Below, one piece after another: positions 32,853 through 45,811 of a stretch of DNA of 64,000 nt. A program made the translations under genes and the position numbers. The notes below the pieces were generated by a model. The model was given only the letters and a program-made list of their open reading frames with translations, ran no database searches and had not been told where the DNA came from. This stretch comes from Dromiciops gliroides. Its lineage: Eukaryota; Chordata; Mammalia; Microbiotheria; Microbiotheriidae. How positions within the stretch are numbered: position 1 is the first letter of the stretch; each line of letters opens with the position of its first letter. The DNA lies in assembly GCF_019393635.1 (NCBI RefSeq), contig NC_057866.1, positions 7,675,723-7,739,722 of the forward strand, written 5' to 3'.

Positions 32853-35800
32853 ATGCTGATCAAGGAATACCACATCCTGCTGCCCATGAGCCTGGAAGAG
32901 TACCAGGTGGCCCAGCTGTACATGATCCAGGTGGGGCCCCGCCAGAGCTGGCCCGGGGAGGCGGGGGCTGGGTGGGAGGGGGCGGCCAAGGGAGGAAGGG
33001 GGAAGGGGAGGGTGCGCTGGTGCCGACGGGGGAGGGGATGGGCCGTGGAGTGGATGGGCCGTGGAGTGGAAGGGAGGAGGGGAGGCCACAAAACACAGGG
33101 GAATGGAAATAATGGAGAAGAGAATGAAAGGAGAGGGATGGAGGGAAGAGGGAAGAGGGAAGGGGAGACCCCAGACAGACGCTGAAGAAAGGGGGGAGGG
33201 GGAGGTGACAGGAGATTGCGGAGCAGCCAGAGGTGGGGGAGGGAAGTACTGAGTGGAGGAGGCAGTGCCAGAGAGGGAGCAAAAGGATGGGGGAGGGGGG
33301 AGGCCAAGGCTTGGTTGGGTTGGGGGGGGGTGGCTGCAGGGTGGGAAGAGTTCGGAGGCCGTGGAAAGGAGCTGGCCGCTGGGGGAGGGATGGGGACACT
33401 GAGGACTTGGGGGGGCAGGTGGGAGAGCAGGGGCCCAGTCACTGGCCCCTGACCTGACGACCTGGGCCTTTGCAGAAAAAGAGCCGGGAGGAGTCTAGTG
33501 GCGAGGGCAGTGGGGTGGAAATCCTGGCCAACAGGCCCTATGAGGACGGGCCGGGGGGCAGCGGGCAGTACACCCACAAGGTCTACCATGTGGGCTCCCA
33601 CATCCCCGGGTGGTTCCGGGCCCTGCTGCCCAAGGCCGCCCTGCAGGTGGAAGAGGAATCCTGGAATGCCTATCCCTACACCAGGACCCGGTGAGGCTGG
33701 GGGAAGGAGCCATGGATGCTGGGTTGCAGGGGCTGAACTGGAGGGGCTGGGGGAGGCTGGGCTGCTGGCCCAGCCCCCAACTAAGCCCTGCCCCTGGCCC
33801 TCCCACAGCTACACCTGCCCCTTTGTCGAGAAATTCTCCATTGAAATAGAAACCTACTACCGGCCTGATGGGGGTCAGCAGCCCAACGTCTTCAACCTGA
33901 GCGGGGCAGAGAGGAGGCAGCGCATCCTGGGTATGGGCCAGGGGAGGGCCTTCATCCCTGCCCTGTGACCTTGCCTAGTCATTTTTTGCACGAGGCCCTG
34001 GGTTCGAGTCCCACCTTGTGGCATCCTGGCTCAGTCACTTCACTCTCTCCATGCCGCTAAGTTCATATCAGTCATGGAGGGAGTTTCCACACCAGGAGTC
34101 CCCCCTACAGCAAAAAGCCCCAATCCCCAATGAGCATAAGGACCCTCACCCCGCAGCCCTTACAGGTCTGGGAGAGTGAGTGCGGCAGGCGATAGGATGC
34201 TGGGATCCCACTCCTCTGCTCTGCTCTTCATCAGTCAGTAACACCTCCAGACCTCGGTTTCCTCGTCTGTGAAATGGGGCTTGGGTGAAATGGCTCTCAA
34301 GGCCTTCCGGGATCCTGCCTGGGTGTCCCAGGAAGGCCCTGCCTTGCCTTGCCCCCAGACACCATCGACATCGTGCGGGATGCAGTGGCTCCTGGCGAGT
34401 ACAAGGCCGAGGAGGACCCACGGTTGTACCGCTCCGCCAAGACGGGCCGGGGGCCCCTCGGGGACGACTGGGCACGGCTGGCTGCTCAGTCGGGCCCCCT
34501 GATGTGTGCCTACAAACTCTGCAAGGTGGAATTCCGCTACTGGGGCATGCAGGCCAAGATCGAGCAGTTCATCCATGATGTTGGTGAGGGACAAGGGCTA
34601 CGGGATTCTGCCCTGGGAGCCTCCGCCCATGCCAAGTTCCCTGGGCCCTGAACACCTCCCCTCCCGCTCCCCCACACAGGCCCAGCTCAGGCTCCGGCTC
34701 TTCCCTCACAGGTCTTCGGAGGGTGATGCTTCGAGCCCATCGCCAGGCCTGGTGCTGGCAGGATGAGTGGACCGAGCTCAGCATGGCTGACATCCGGGCT
34801 CTGGAAGAGGAGACCGCCCGCATGTTGGCCAGGAGGATGGCCCAATGCACCACACCAGAGGGGGAAGGGGCTGAGCCTGACGGGAAGCCCGGGGCTGAGG
34901 GCCGGGCTGCTGCCAGCCAAGCAGGAACCCCCGAGGGGCCCGAGGGCCCGCCAGCAGCTGATGCCTCTCCGGACACCGACAGCTTCTCCAAGCAGTGGTC
35001 TTCATCTCCTCGTTCCTCCTACTCCTCCCAGCATGGAGGTGAGGGCGGGGGGAGGGGGGGGGGCCAGGCCACTGAGCTGGGGCGGGGGGGGGGGGGAAGC
35101 TCAGGACCCCAGAGAGTCACCAAAGGGGCCTTTGCAGGGGGGGTGTCCCCACAGAGCCTGTCGGAATGGCGGATGCAGAATATTGCGCGGGACTCAGAGA
35201 ACAGCTCTGAGGACGAGTTCTTTGACGCCCATGGTATGTTTCTCCCTCCCTCCCCCCTCCATTTCTCTCCCATCCCTTCCTTCAAGCATTTATGAAGGAC
35301 CCCTACCATGTGCCAAGTGTGGGGCAAGGGGCCAGGGACACAGAAACACAGAGAGCCCCTGCCCTTAGTGACTGCCATTCTCCAGGGTGGACATACTGTT
35401 CAGTCAGGGAGCAGGTCTGTGGACTCTCTCCACACAGACCAGGAAATGATACAAGATACCATCAGATCAGGGGCGGGGGGGGGGGGGGGGGGGGGGGGGA
35501 GGTCCAACGGGGCAGCAGGGAGGGCTCCCTGGAGGAGGTGGCATTGGCCCTGGGAGGGGGCAGGGAGATTGGAGTCAGGCTTCTGGCAGGAGCCGCTCCT
35601 TGCCCCTTTGCTCCCCCCTCCCCCTCCCCCTCCTCACTCTGCTCCCCCCTCCCCTTCACTCTGCTCCCGCCCTCTGCAGAAGGCTTCTCTGATTGTGAGG
35701 ACGTCTTCCCCAAGGAGATGACCAAGTGGAACTCCAATGACTTCATTGACGCCTTTGCCTCCCCCGCTGTGGCCTCAGGGGCTTCGGGTGAGCGCCCAGA

Positions 35801-38800
35801 GGCTTCCCTTAGGCTACAGCGGGGCACTGACCCTGACCTTGAGCCCTGGAGAGCCCCTTGCCTGCCCAAAGCCTCGCTGCCCTGCCCAGTGTAGTGCCCT
35901 GGGCAATCCAGGCACTGGATTGGCATTCTGAGGTGTGGGGGCCAGGCCCCCTGAGAGCTGGGTGACTAGTCACTCGTCTCACTCCTTCCTGTCCCTGCCC
36001 CTGCCTCTGTAAGAAGGGAGCGGGCTGCACCCAACAGTCTCGGGGGCCCCTTCCAGCTCAGATCTCCTGTAAGCTATAAAATGAGGAAGAGAGTGTTTGT
36101 GCCAGGCTTATGGGGGCGGGGACAGCCTGTGAGGACTCTTGAGCCAGCCCCTCCCCTCCCCCCATGGCTGGGCCCCTTCCTTTGTGGGGAGGGGGAGGGG
36201 GGTAATGTCTGCCGCCCGGGCCCTCACTGGCCTCCTCCTCCAGACCCTGTAGACCCCGGGGTCGAGGCCACCAAGGGTGAAGGAGACTCGGCAGGAACCT
36301 CCAGGGACCCTGAGGTGAGTCGGCCTCCCTCTTGGTGCCCCCCCCCACAGGGAAGCCTGGCAGAGGGCCCTGGGTGAGAAGGAACCCTCAGCCCACAGTG
36401 ACAGATGTGTAACAGTGTGTAGATGGGAAGGTGTGTGTACATCACACAGAAGTGTAACAAGGGCAGTGCAGTCGGGGTGTGACCCCAGGGTCCTGAATTT
36501 GGAGTGCCCCCAGCACCAATAGTCCTTGGCAGCCGAGGACCAACAGAGATGAGCGCCTAGTCAAAGAGGGGACGGGGAGGGAAATTGTGACGTCATTGCT
36601 TTAGGGAATTCCTGACTGAGGGACCTCCCTCTGCCAGCCCAGGTTGGCACCTCCACTACTGAGATGCCAGGTGGCTTGCCCCAGTCAGGGAGGGCTCCCT
36701 GGCTCCAAGACCAGCCAGCTCTCTGCCTACCACCCACTCCAGCGTCTCAGCAGCCAAAATAGTGATTGGAAAGAGAAGCTAGCGGCCTGCAGGCTGAGGG
36801 CATCTCTTCCCCTCCCTCCTGGCACGCCCTCAGCCCTCGGCCCCACATCTATTTTGTGGCCCTCATCCACGGACAGCCTTGCCTGCTCACACCTCTGTCC
36901 CTACTCCAGGGCCTGGTGGCCGGAGACCTGGGGCCTGAGGCCTGCGCCGTGCACGCCCTGTTCCTCATCCTACACAGTGGGAACATTCTGGACTCTGGAC
37001 CAGGAGATGTGGATTCCAAACAGGCTGATGTGCAGACCCTGAGTGCAGCCTTCGATGCCATCACCCGGGTCCACTTCCCTGAGGCCCTGGGCCATGTGGC
37101 ACTGCGCCTGGTGCCCTGCCCACCCATCTGTGCCGCAGCTTATGCCCTCGTCTCCAAGTACCACCCGGGGCGGGCTGAGGGGTCGGCATGGGAGGGATGA
37201 TGGGAGATGAGCCGGGGAGGAAACAAGAAAAGCCATCTTGTCTCCCCATTGAGGAAGGGGTGGCTGTGGGGGCTCCATCCCCCTGGAGAATAGGTCAGGA
37301 AGCCCAGGGAGGGGAACCCACTGGGTTCTGACTTCTGGCCACCGACCCTGGCTGTCCCCTCCCCACAGCCTGAGTCCCTACAGCCATGATGGGGATAGCC
37401 TGTCTCGCTCCCAGGACCACATCCCTCTGGCTGCCTTGCCCCTGCTGGCCACCTCCTCCTCTCGTTACCAAGGGGCCGTGGCCACCGTCATCACCCGCAC
37501 CAATCAGGCCTATGCTGCCTTCCTGCGCTCGCCTGAGGGGACCGGCTTCTGTGGGCAGGTCAGGGAGGACCTGGGGTGGGCAAGGGCTGGGTGACCTTGG
37601 CCAAGTCTAGTTCTCTGTCCCAGAGGGGCCTAGCTGAGCAGAGCACAGCCTGCCACCCCCATCCTCCAATCCCAGCAGGCTGAAACAATGGGCTGGAAGG
37701 AAGGAGAGGCAGATGGGATGTGCTGGGCCTGGGTTCAGGGCAGGCCAGGGGAGATGGAAGGTTGCTGTGGACTGTGCTGGAGTCAGCAGGGGGTGGGGCC
37801 CCAGGAAAGCTCAGAGCAGCTTAGCCCAAATTCAAAGGGCCTTGTGCCTGCTCGGAGGATGAGGCTGTTCTTTGCCCCGGTCAAACTCCTCTCCAGTCTG
37901 GGGCTCAGGCTTGGGGAAGACCAAGGCTGGGGGGGCGGCAGTACACAGACACGATGCACTGGAAGGGCCATCGGCCTTGGTCCGCTTGGCCCCAGAGGGC
38001 AGCAGAGGGGCCTTGGGGGGAAGGCACAGAGAAGAACCACACCCTAAGCTGTTCCACAGTGGAAGGGGCCTTCCCTGGAGCCAGTCCCCCCCCCCCCCCC
38101 CCCCCCGCCATGCTATCTCCCTGACTTGTCCAGACTAAACACGAAGAGTTCCTTCAGAGGATGCCTAGCGGTCTAACACCTAAAGCCGCCTAGGCTGTCC
38201 ACAGCCAAGTCCAGTGCCCGTGGCCTGTACATTCACCAGTCCAAAAGGGAACTTCACACTCTAGCCAGGGCCTGACCAGGGTGCCCAGTGTAGATGCCTC
38301 CCCAGAGTTGTGCACGCTGCTTTCCTCGGGGGTCCATGATCCCCTTCCTCTTGGCCTCCACACCCGATCCCCATCCCCATCCCACCCCCAAGTGCAGGCT
38401 GCCCTGCCCCACCCCTGCCTTTCCCCCAATCCCCTTAGGCCCTTAGAGGAAGGCACCTTCAGGGGCCAATGGAGACCCTGGGGAGGACCAAGGACCGCAC
38501 TGGGCTCAGGGGATGTCTGTCCTCCCAGGTGGTGCTGATCGGAGACGGCGTTGGCGGCATCCTGGGCTTCGATGCGCTGTGTTACAGTGCCAATGCCTGC
38601 TCGGGGAGCATGGGCAGCAGCCGCCGGGGCAGCGTGGTCAGTACGGGGGGGGGGGGCTCCCCTGCCCCCATTCCCGGCTCTCTCCCTCCCCGCTCCCTTC
38701 TCTTTCCATCCTCTCCTCTGTCTCTCCTTTCACTTTAGCACCTGCCCCTCTCTGCTTCCTCCCTCCCCTCTCCCCTCCCTGTTTCCTCCCTCCCTCCTCT

Positions 38801-41800
38801 GTCCCCTCTCTCCTCCCTCCCTCTTCTCTTCCCTCCTCCCTCCCTTTGTCAGTTCTCCCTGTCCCATTCTAAATGGGGAGATTCTCATGGGGCACAGGAG
38901 CCGGGGCAGAGAAGAGAGATGTGGGCACTTTGCCCTCGGCATGACCCTTCCACCACCTCCCCCATGGTCAGAAGTGAGACCCCCTCCCCAACCAAGGGAC
39001 ATCTCCTTCCTTGCAGAACAATGAGTTGCTGTCCCCAGAGCAAGGCCCAGGACGTGACCCGCTGGCTGATGGTATGGAGAGTCTGAGCCGGGCCAGCCCA
39101 GAGCCCGGGTCTCTTGGTGCCCAGCGCCTGCCCAGCGATGGCACGGCCCCAGAGCCCGACGCCTCGTCCTCCCACTGCAGGTTGGTGTCTCCCAGTGCCC
39201 CAGCCCCGCCAGTGTTTCTCCCCCGTCCCAGGTAGTGTGGGGTCTAGCGGGGTGCCTGCATTTGGAGCCTGAGGCTCCTCCCTTTCCCAGCTGGATCTCG
39301 GACAAGCTCTGTAAAGTCTCTGGGCCTCAGTTTCTTCAACTGTAAAATGAGGGGATTGGATTAGACAGCCTTGGGGACCTCTGTGGCTTGAAAGCTTCGG
39401 ATGCTATTCCATTAATTCATTGAAAAGCATTTAAGTGGCCAGGGATACAAAACCCAAACACTCCCTACTTAATTCTATTGGGGAAAATACCAAGTAATTG
39501 GAGGGAGGGGACTCCATTAGCGGAAGCAGCTAGGGAGCCTAAGACGTTGAGGTGAAGAGGGAGGGCACGCCAGGCATCGGGGACAGCCCAGGCAAAGTCT
39601 TGGAGAGGAGAGAGTGGCATGTTTGAAACTCGCCTCTGGGACCACATCAGTTGGACGTGGAATGTATAAAGAGGGGCACTGTGTGGTCGGCCTGGATAGG
39701 TGGCGTGCTCTCCTCACCCACCCACGTTGTTACCACCCTCCTTTCTCCCCCTACTTGCCTCCTTACTGGCCAGCCTGCAGGCTGGCACGTCCCCAGCAGA
39801 ACCCCGGCGGGGGAGCACCGTCTCCTGCCCAGCCCCAGAGGCCACGGACGGCCCCACCCGCCTTGACTTCAAGGTGTCTGGCTTCTTCCTCTTTGGCTCA
39901 CCCCTGGGCCTGGTGCTAGCCCTCCGCAAGACCGTGATGCCCGCCCTGGAGGGTGAGGGGCCAAGCTGGGGCAATGGGGAGGAAGGTGGCTGAGTCGAGC
40001 TAGGGGTCAACCGTCTGCCCCCGAATACCAGTCCACCTCCTGAAGCCTGTGAAACATCCCCCTAAGTCTTGTCCACACATCCACATGTGCTGGCCACGGA
40101 GGCCACCCCCTGAGCATCAGTAGCTTCAGCCTGCCTGGGGCTGGGGTGCTCCCCACTCCCTCCCCTCTGTGCAAAGGGACACATGATGTGGACTCCTGCC
40201 TGACAGTCCTGGGTCCCTGAGGGCTCCCCTGGCCCTTCTCTCCTTGCCCCAGTGGTCCAGATACGCCCAGCCTGTGAGCAGATATACAACCTCTTCCACG
40301 CTGCCGACCCCTGTGCCTCCCGCCTGGAGCCTCTGCTGGCCCCCCAGTTCCAGGCCATCGCCCCCCTCACCGTGCCCCGCTATCAGAAATTCCCCCTGGG
40401 AGACGGCACTTCCCTGTTGCTAGGTAAGGCTCAGCCGGGTCCCAGAGAGGGGAAGAGGGGACAGTGGCCCCTTGCCAAAGTCTGGGGCAGAGGAGAGAAC
40501 ATGTGCTGCCGAAATGCCAGCTGTTTCTGGGGTTCTCGGGGCCTCCTTGCCCCATCCCCTGAGCCTCACAAGCCCCACTTGAGAACTACCCACGTGCTGC
40601 TGGTGGGTTGGGGTGGCCGAGAAAGCAGGAGGACTTATGGGGGTTTGGGGTGGATGTGTATAGATGTACCTGTGCATGGGTGAGTCTACGTGTGCATCCT
40701 GTGTCCACACATGTGTGCATGTGTGCAGTCAGTTATTCAGGCAACAAGCACTTACTAGGCACCGACTGTATGCCAAACACTGGGCTGAATATTGGGGATA
40801 CAAAGAAAGGTCAAGGAGCTTGCGGTCTGATATGCCAACACTGCCTGCCCATTACTCAGCCTGAAAGGAGCACAGGGTTCGAATCTTGCTCTGCTCCTCT
40901 CACCTGGGGGGGGGCCCAGGCAAGGTCTTTTCCTCCCTGGCTCTCAGGGCTTCTTCCAGCTCTAGGGCTGTTGTTCACACTGAGTCATGTCCTGGGAAGT
41001 TACTGGCATAGTTTCTATTATCCCCATTTCATGGAGACAAAAAATGAGGCCCATCAAGCTCCTATGACTTGGCCAGCTAGTTTAAGTGGCAGACTAAGAT
41101 TGCAGCCCAGGGCTTCTGGGTTGAAGAAGGCTTTCCACTAGCCCATTTTACATAGTGGTAAACTGAGGCCCAGAGACAGGAAGGTCTGACTCCTAGTTCA
41201 CTGCTCCTCCATCATCCTAGCAGACTATTGTGGCTTAGAGGGTGGGGAGGAGTCCTGGGTTCAAGTGCAGATGCCTGTCAGCTGCCCTGCCTGGGCACGG
41301 ACTTCCTTTGTATAAAAGAGACATCAGCACAGACTGAAATCACTCCGCAGTGGGGGAGGTCGGCTCCAGAGCCAGGACCACCTCTCACCCATGCCCTCTG
41401 TGTTCTTTGTGCTTCTGCCAGCGGACACCCTACAGAGCCGCTCAGGCCTCTTCTTGGAGGAGCTGGAAATGATGGTGCCATCCACCCCCACCTCGGCCAG
41501 TGGTGGCTTCTGGCGGGGCAATGAGCTGGGGTCCGAGCCCCCGGCCCCAGCAGGCGCTCCGAGTACAGCCAGCGAGGTGGTCAGAAGTGAGTCTGCAGGG
41601 CAGAGGGGGGAAGCGCCTGCCCAGTAGGGCCAGGGTGGGGCTGGAGAGGGCAGCACCTGGGGGGGGGTAGGCTGGGGGGGGGGCGCAGCGCCTGCCCAGT
41701 AGGGCCAGGGTGGGGCTGGAGAGGGCAGCACCTGGGGGGGGTAGGCTGGGGGGGGGGGCGTAGTGCCTGCCCAGTAGGACTAGGGTGGGGCTGGAGAGGG

Positions 41801-44757
41801 CAGCACCTGGGGGGGGGGTAGGTTGGGGGGGAAGCGCCTGCCCAGTAGGGCCAGGGTGGGGCTGGAGAGGGCAGCACCTTGGGGGGGGGTAGGCTGGGGG
41901 GGGGGCGCAGCGCCTGCCCAGTAGGGCCAGGGTGGGGCTGAAGAGGGCAGCACCTGGGGGGGTACGTTGGGGGGGAAGCGCCTGCCCAGAGGGGCTGGGG
42001 TAGTTCTGACCCGTCTTGTGGCGCAGTCCTAGATCGCTGGTGGGGGACCAAGCGGATCGATTATTCCCTCTACTGCCCTGAGGCTCTCACGGCCTTCCCT
42101 ACGGTGACGCTGCCCCACCTCTTCCACGCCAGCTACTGGGAGTCTGCCGACGTGGTGGCCTTCATTCTGCGCCAGGTGGGAGGGGACGGGAGAGGAGCTA
42201 GGATGGGCTCTGGGGCTGGGGGTGCTACCGGAGAGAAGGTCCTGGGGTGGCTGGGAAAACCCAGTGGGATATTAGGTTATGACTCTCCCTAAGTCAACTG
42301 CCCCTTTCCCACATGGCGAGCCCCACGTCCAGAGGAGCCTCGAATCCCCAGAATGGATGTCAGAGCTGGGTGGGCCTTGGGACGCAGGACAGGGAATGTC
42401 AAGGCTGGGAAGGTCCTAAAGGCATTGAATGGCGGAGTGAGTCTGGGCCTTGCCCAGCATCACTCCCTGCTGAGGGGCGGGGCGGGCTCCGGCCGGGCGG
42501 GGGAGCTGAGCCCACCCCCGCCCCCTCAGGTCATCGAGAAGGAGCGGCCGCAGCTGGCAGAGTGTGAGGAGCCCTCCATGTATAGCCCCGCCTTTCCTCG
42601 AGAGAAGTGGCAGCGCAAGAGGACCCAGGTCAAGATTCGGGTACGCCGCCCGCCGTCCCCCCCGCTCCCCCTTCCTGGTTCAGTCTTCACCGCAGGCCCT
42701 CCCTCCTCTGCCCGCAGAACGTAACCTCCAACCACCGGGCGAGTGACGTCATCGTGTGCGAGGGCCGGCCCCAGGTGCTGAGCGGGCGTTTCATGTACGG
42801 GCCCCTGGACGTGGTGACGCTGACCGGAGAGAAGGTCAGCGCCCGCAGGGTGGCCCCGCCCTCCACCCGGGTCACAGACCGTGTCACCCTATGAGATTCA
42901 GCCCTCCCCGCACCCCATCAGCCAGCACTCCCACGTGGGGGAGGGGAGTGGGGGCGAGACCCCCAACTCTGCTATGTAGGGGCTGGGAGACTCCGGACAG
43001 GTCCCTCCTGTGGGGGCCCCTGCCCAGTGATGCCACCTGCTCCCTCCCTGCTCCCTCCAATGCCAGGTGGACGTCTACATCATGACCCAGCCTCTCTCTG
43101 GGAAGTGGATTCACTTTGGTACGGAAGTGACCAACAGCTCCGGCCGGCTCACCTTCCCCGTGCCCCCCGAGCGCTCCCTGGGCATCGGTGTCTACCCAGT
43201 CCGGATGGTGGTCAGGTAAGGGGCTGGGATGGGCCGCGGGAAGGGGAGCTGGCACGGTGCCCACGGGCCTTGTACCCAGGGCCCTCTGTCCCTGCCTGCA
43301 GGGGCGATCACACTCATGCCGAGTGCTGCCTGACCGTGGTGGCCCGCGGCACCGAGGCTGTGGTCTTCAGCATCGATGGATCCTTCACCGCCAGCGTCTC
43401 CATCATGGGCAGCGACCCCAAAGTGAGGGCTGGAGCTGTGGACGTGGTCAGGTTCGAGCGTCCTCCCCTCCCCTTGGTGGTCACGGAGACCCGGGTTCCA
43501 ATTCTGCCTCAGACATTTACTCTCAGTGACTTGCCGGGCCTGTTTTGCCATTTGTAAAAGGGGGAGATCCTGGCCCTGCCCCTCCCCCCCCCCCCGGGTC
43601 CCCATCAAGGCCAGACCAGCTGTTACTGTCGCTGCTCCTGCAGGCATTGGCAAGACTCAGGCTACCTGATTGTGTACGTGACGGGCCGGCCCGACATGCA
43701 GAAACACCGCGTGGTGGCCTGGCTTTCCCAACACAACTTCCCCCACGGGGTCGTCTCCTTCTGTGATGGCCTCACCCATGACCCCCTGCGGCAGAAGGCC
43801 GTGTTCCTGCAGAGCCTGGTGCAGGAGGTGAGAGCCTGGGTTCTAATCCTGCCCAGGATGCTCATCAGTGGGACCACAGGGGCCAAGCCTGGGGATGGGG
43901 GCAGGGGACGGACAGAGCTGCGGTTGGTGACATGAACCTGCATCTGACCGCAGGTAGAGCTGAATATTGTGGCTGGCTATGGCTCCCCCAAGGATGTGGC
44001 TGTGTACGGGGCCCTGGGGCTCCCTCCCAGCCAGACCTACATCGTGGGTCGCGCTGTCCGCAAGCTTCAGGCCCAATGCCAGGTGAGCCGCTGGCCATGG
44101 GGGAGGGCACAGCACTGGGCAGGGGGTGGCAGATATGGTAAAACAGACTTGTGCCTTCCTCTGGAGGCAGCTATGTTGCCCAGGGGCCTGGAATCAGAAA
44201 GATCCGAGTTCAAATCCAGCCTTTCACCAGTTGTGTGGCACCTGCCTACCTCAGTTTCCTCAACTGTAAAATGGGGTTAATAGCACCCACTTCCCGGGTT
44301 TGCCATGAGGGTCAGATGAGAATATTTGTGAGGCACTTAGCAGTGCCAGGCCCCTAGAAGGCATTAATAAATACCGCCCCCCCAAGCCACACTCTGTGCC
44401 AACATCCTCATGTGGGCTGGCTCACAGAGGGTCCTACAGCTCAGCAGTAGTCCTCCTGGCTGGGCTTGCCCCCCACGGCACCTTCTCTCCCCACAGTTCT
44501 TGTCTGAAGGCTACGTGGCCCACCTGGCCCAGCTGGAATCAGGAGCCCACCCTCACGCGCCCCAGGCCCCGCCAAGGACAGGGCTGGCCAAGAGCAGTTA
44601 CGTGGCAGCCCCCGTGGACTTTCTCCGCAAACAGAGCCAACTGCTCCGCTCACGGGGGCCCAGTCAGGCTGACCGGGAGGGGCCAGGGACCCCACCAACT
44701 GCCCTGGCCCGGGCCAAGGCCCGAAGCGTCAGCCTGAAGCTGGACAGTGAGGAGTAA
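32853..44757 (+). CDS. PITPNM1: Membrane-associated phosphatidylinositol transfer protein 1 (Nir2)
   Basis: Twenty-three coding exons, 1238 residues (human about 1244): 32853-32930, 33476-33690, 33809-33930, 34359-34583, 34712-35038, 35138-35233, 35680-35787, 36244-36314, 36910-37157, 37369-37558, 38529-38636, 39017-39180, 39774-39952, 40253-40423, 41422-41586, 42027-42175, 42530-42640, 42718-42834, 43067-43215, 43302-43451, 43644-43827, 43954-44082, 44497-44757. Nir2 moves phosphatidylinositol and phosphatidic acid between ER and plasma membrane after phospholipase C signalling. Seen: PITP domain (about 1-260, start [20 protein letters not shown]), an FFAT motif EFFDAHE (349-355) for VAP binding at the ER, a DDHD domain (about 684-878, with LFGSPLG and the RIDY block), and a C-terminal LNS2 domain (about 1015-1145), whose SIDGS lacks the lipin catalytic DxD pair. 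Exon 11 uses donor GTCAGT. Introns hold homopolymers and a VNTR. Confidence 0.97.
35475..35499 (+). repeat. Poly-G run of 25 in PITPNM1 intron 6
   Basis: An uninterrupted run of 25 G preceded by GGGC. The length is likely uncertain in any assembly. On the coding strand, so intron RNA would carry it. Confidence 0.9.
38086..38106 (+). repeat. Poly-C run of 21 in PITPNM1 intron 10
   Basis: Uninterrupted C21 between CCAGT and GCCATG. Intron 10 (37559-38528) is otherwise unique sequence. Confidence 0.9.
38690..38870 (+). repeat. C/T-rich tract in PITPNM1 intron 11
   Basis: About 180 bases of TCCCTCC and TCCTC words on the coding strand, just after exon 11. Confidence 0.8.
41611..41995 (+). repeat. 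VNTR filling PITPNM1 intron 15 (six copies of 68-76 bases)
   Basis: CCTGCCCAG starts copies at 41616, 41691, 41766, 41837, 41913 and 41981 (the last partial), periods 75, 75, 71, 76 and 68. Each unit has TGGGGCTGGAGAGGGCAGCA followed by two G-runs of 6-10 around TAGGCT. Copies are introduced either by GGAAGCG or by GCGCAGCG/GCGTAGTG, in the order A B B A B A. The repeat takes up most of the 440-base intron. Confidence 0.95.
44160..44385 (+). mobile_element. MIR-family SINE in PITPNM1 intron 22
   Basis: Shows GAGTTCAAATCCAGCC, CAGTTTCCTCAACTGTAAAA, TGAGGGTCAGATGAGAATAT and GGCATTAATAAATACCG in MIR order; the middle is partly deleted. Confidence 0.75.
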
Positions 44758-45026
44758 TTGGCCCACAGCCACAAGAACTGCTTATTTATTGACAATCCCC
44801 CCCCCACCCGCCCCAGTCCACCCCCAGGGGAGAAGGGGCTGGCTCCTGTGCCCACCTCCCTGAGACTCAGCCCTCCTGCTGCCCCTCTGGCTAGTGCCCT
44901 TTGATTCTGTATCCCCCCATTCCCTGTCAATGTGTTAAAATCCCTTTAATGTGAGGGGACAGGCCCTGGGGAGAGGGCAGAGGGGCAGGGGCCCCTGAGG
45001 CTTCCATGACGTGTGAAACTGTGAAC

Positions 45027-45032
45027 ATTAAA
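45027..45032 (+). terminator. PITPNM1: Poly(A) signal of PITPNM1 (ATTAAA variant)
   Basis: ATTAAA 270 bases after the stop, followed about 20 bases later by the GT-rich GTGTGCTTTGTGGTG. No AATAAA occurs in the 3' region after the stop. Confidence 0.7.
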
Positions 45033-45059
45033 CCCCAACCGTGGCATAGTGTGCTTTGT

Positions 45060-45775
45060 GGTGCCTGCCCCTGGGGCTCCGCCCAGGCCCCTCGGGTTCT
45101 GCTCACAGCCCCCCAAGCCCAGGGCCTCTCCCTGGCCTCCCTCAGGTATGGGAACCTCAGGGGTTCCTGTCCCTCTGGCCTTGGGCCATAGCACCCCAGC
45201 TCTGGGTCAGGAAGAGAGCCAGGAAGGGAAAGGACTGGACCAAGGACACGCAGATAATGAGCAGCTCAGCAGGGACTGGAACCCAAGACCTCTCACCCCC
45301 TCCCCCATCTCCTGTTCTCCACGGGTCTTCTTGGCCCCTCAGGCTGCCGTTCACCATCCCGCTGGGCTCCCAGCCCAGACCACCACAGGCCCTTGGGGAA
45401 GCCTTCCCTGGGATGGTGGGACCAGTCTTAGGACCTCAGAGACAGCCTCAGACTAAGCTGGAAGAGGCCGACCCCTCATTTACAGATGAGCAAAGAGGCC
45501 CAAGGAGAGGAAGGGTCTAGCCTAACCCAGGCTGTGACAGAGGCAGGACCAGGCTGTCAGGCCTCGCCAGGTCTTTCCTCTCAGCCCCAGGAGTCCACAC
45601 CCATCTGCCACACCCTGAGAGGGAGCAGAGACCCCATGGGACAACATCCCCCCAACCCACACAGGCACACGGCACCCTCAGGTCTTCTGTAATCCCAAGG
45701 CCAGTGACTGGCCCAAGCAGCAGTGCCACAGGCCCCCCACAGAGAAGCAAGGACTCAAGCAGGCAGATAAATACA
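45060..45775. other. Gap between the convergent 3' ends of PITPNM1 and AIP
   Basis: About 700 bases with no exon. MIR-like relics may lie near 45460-45550 (CATTTACAGATGAGCAAAGA). The plus-strand TTTATA at 45776-45781 reads TATAAA on the minus strand and could be a weak AIP poly(A) signal; no canonical AATAAA for AIP was seen there. Confidence 0.5.
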
Positions 45776-45811
45776 TTTATACAGGGGGTGGGCACAGCGG
45801 GGCAGGGCTGG

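Noticed and set aside
31431-33601. Two long minus-strand frames (328 and 606 codons) across the PITPNM1 promoter and first exons
   Set aside because: They are antisense to well-supported exons and to C/T- or G/A-rich DNA; low-complexity Pro/Ser/Leu content and no splice or homology support.
41581-42051. Minus-strand Pro-rich repeat protein
   Set aside because: It is the intron 15 VNTR translated; the unit lengths are not all multiples of three and it lies inside a PITPNM1 intron.
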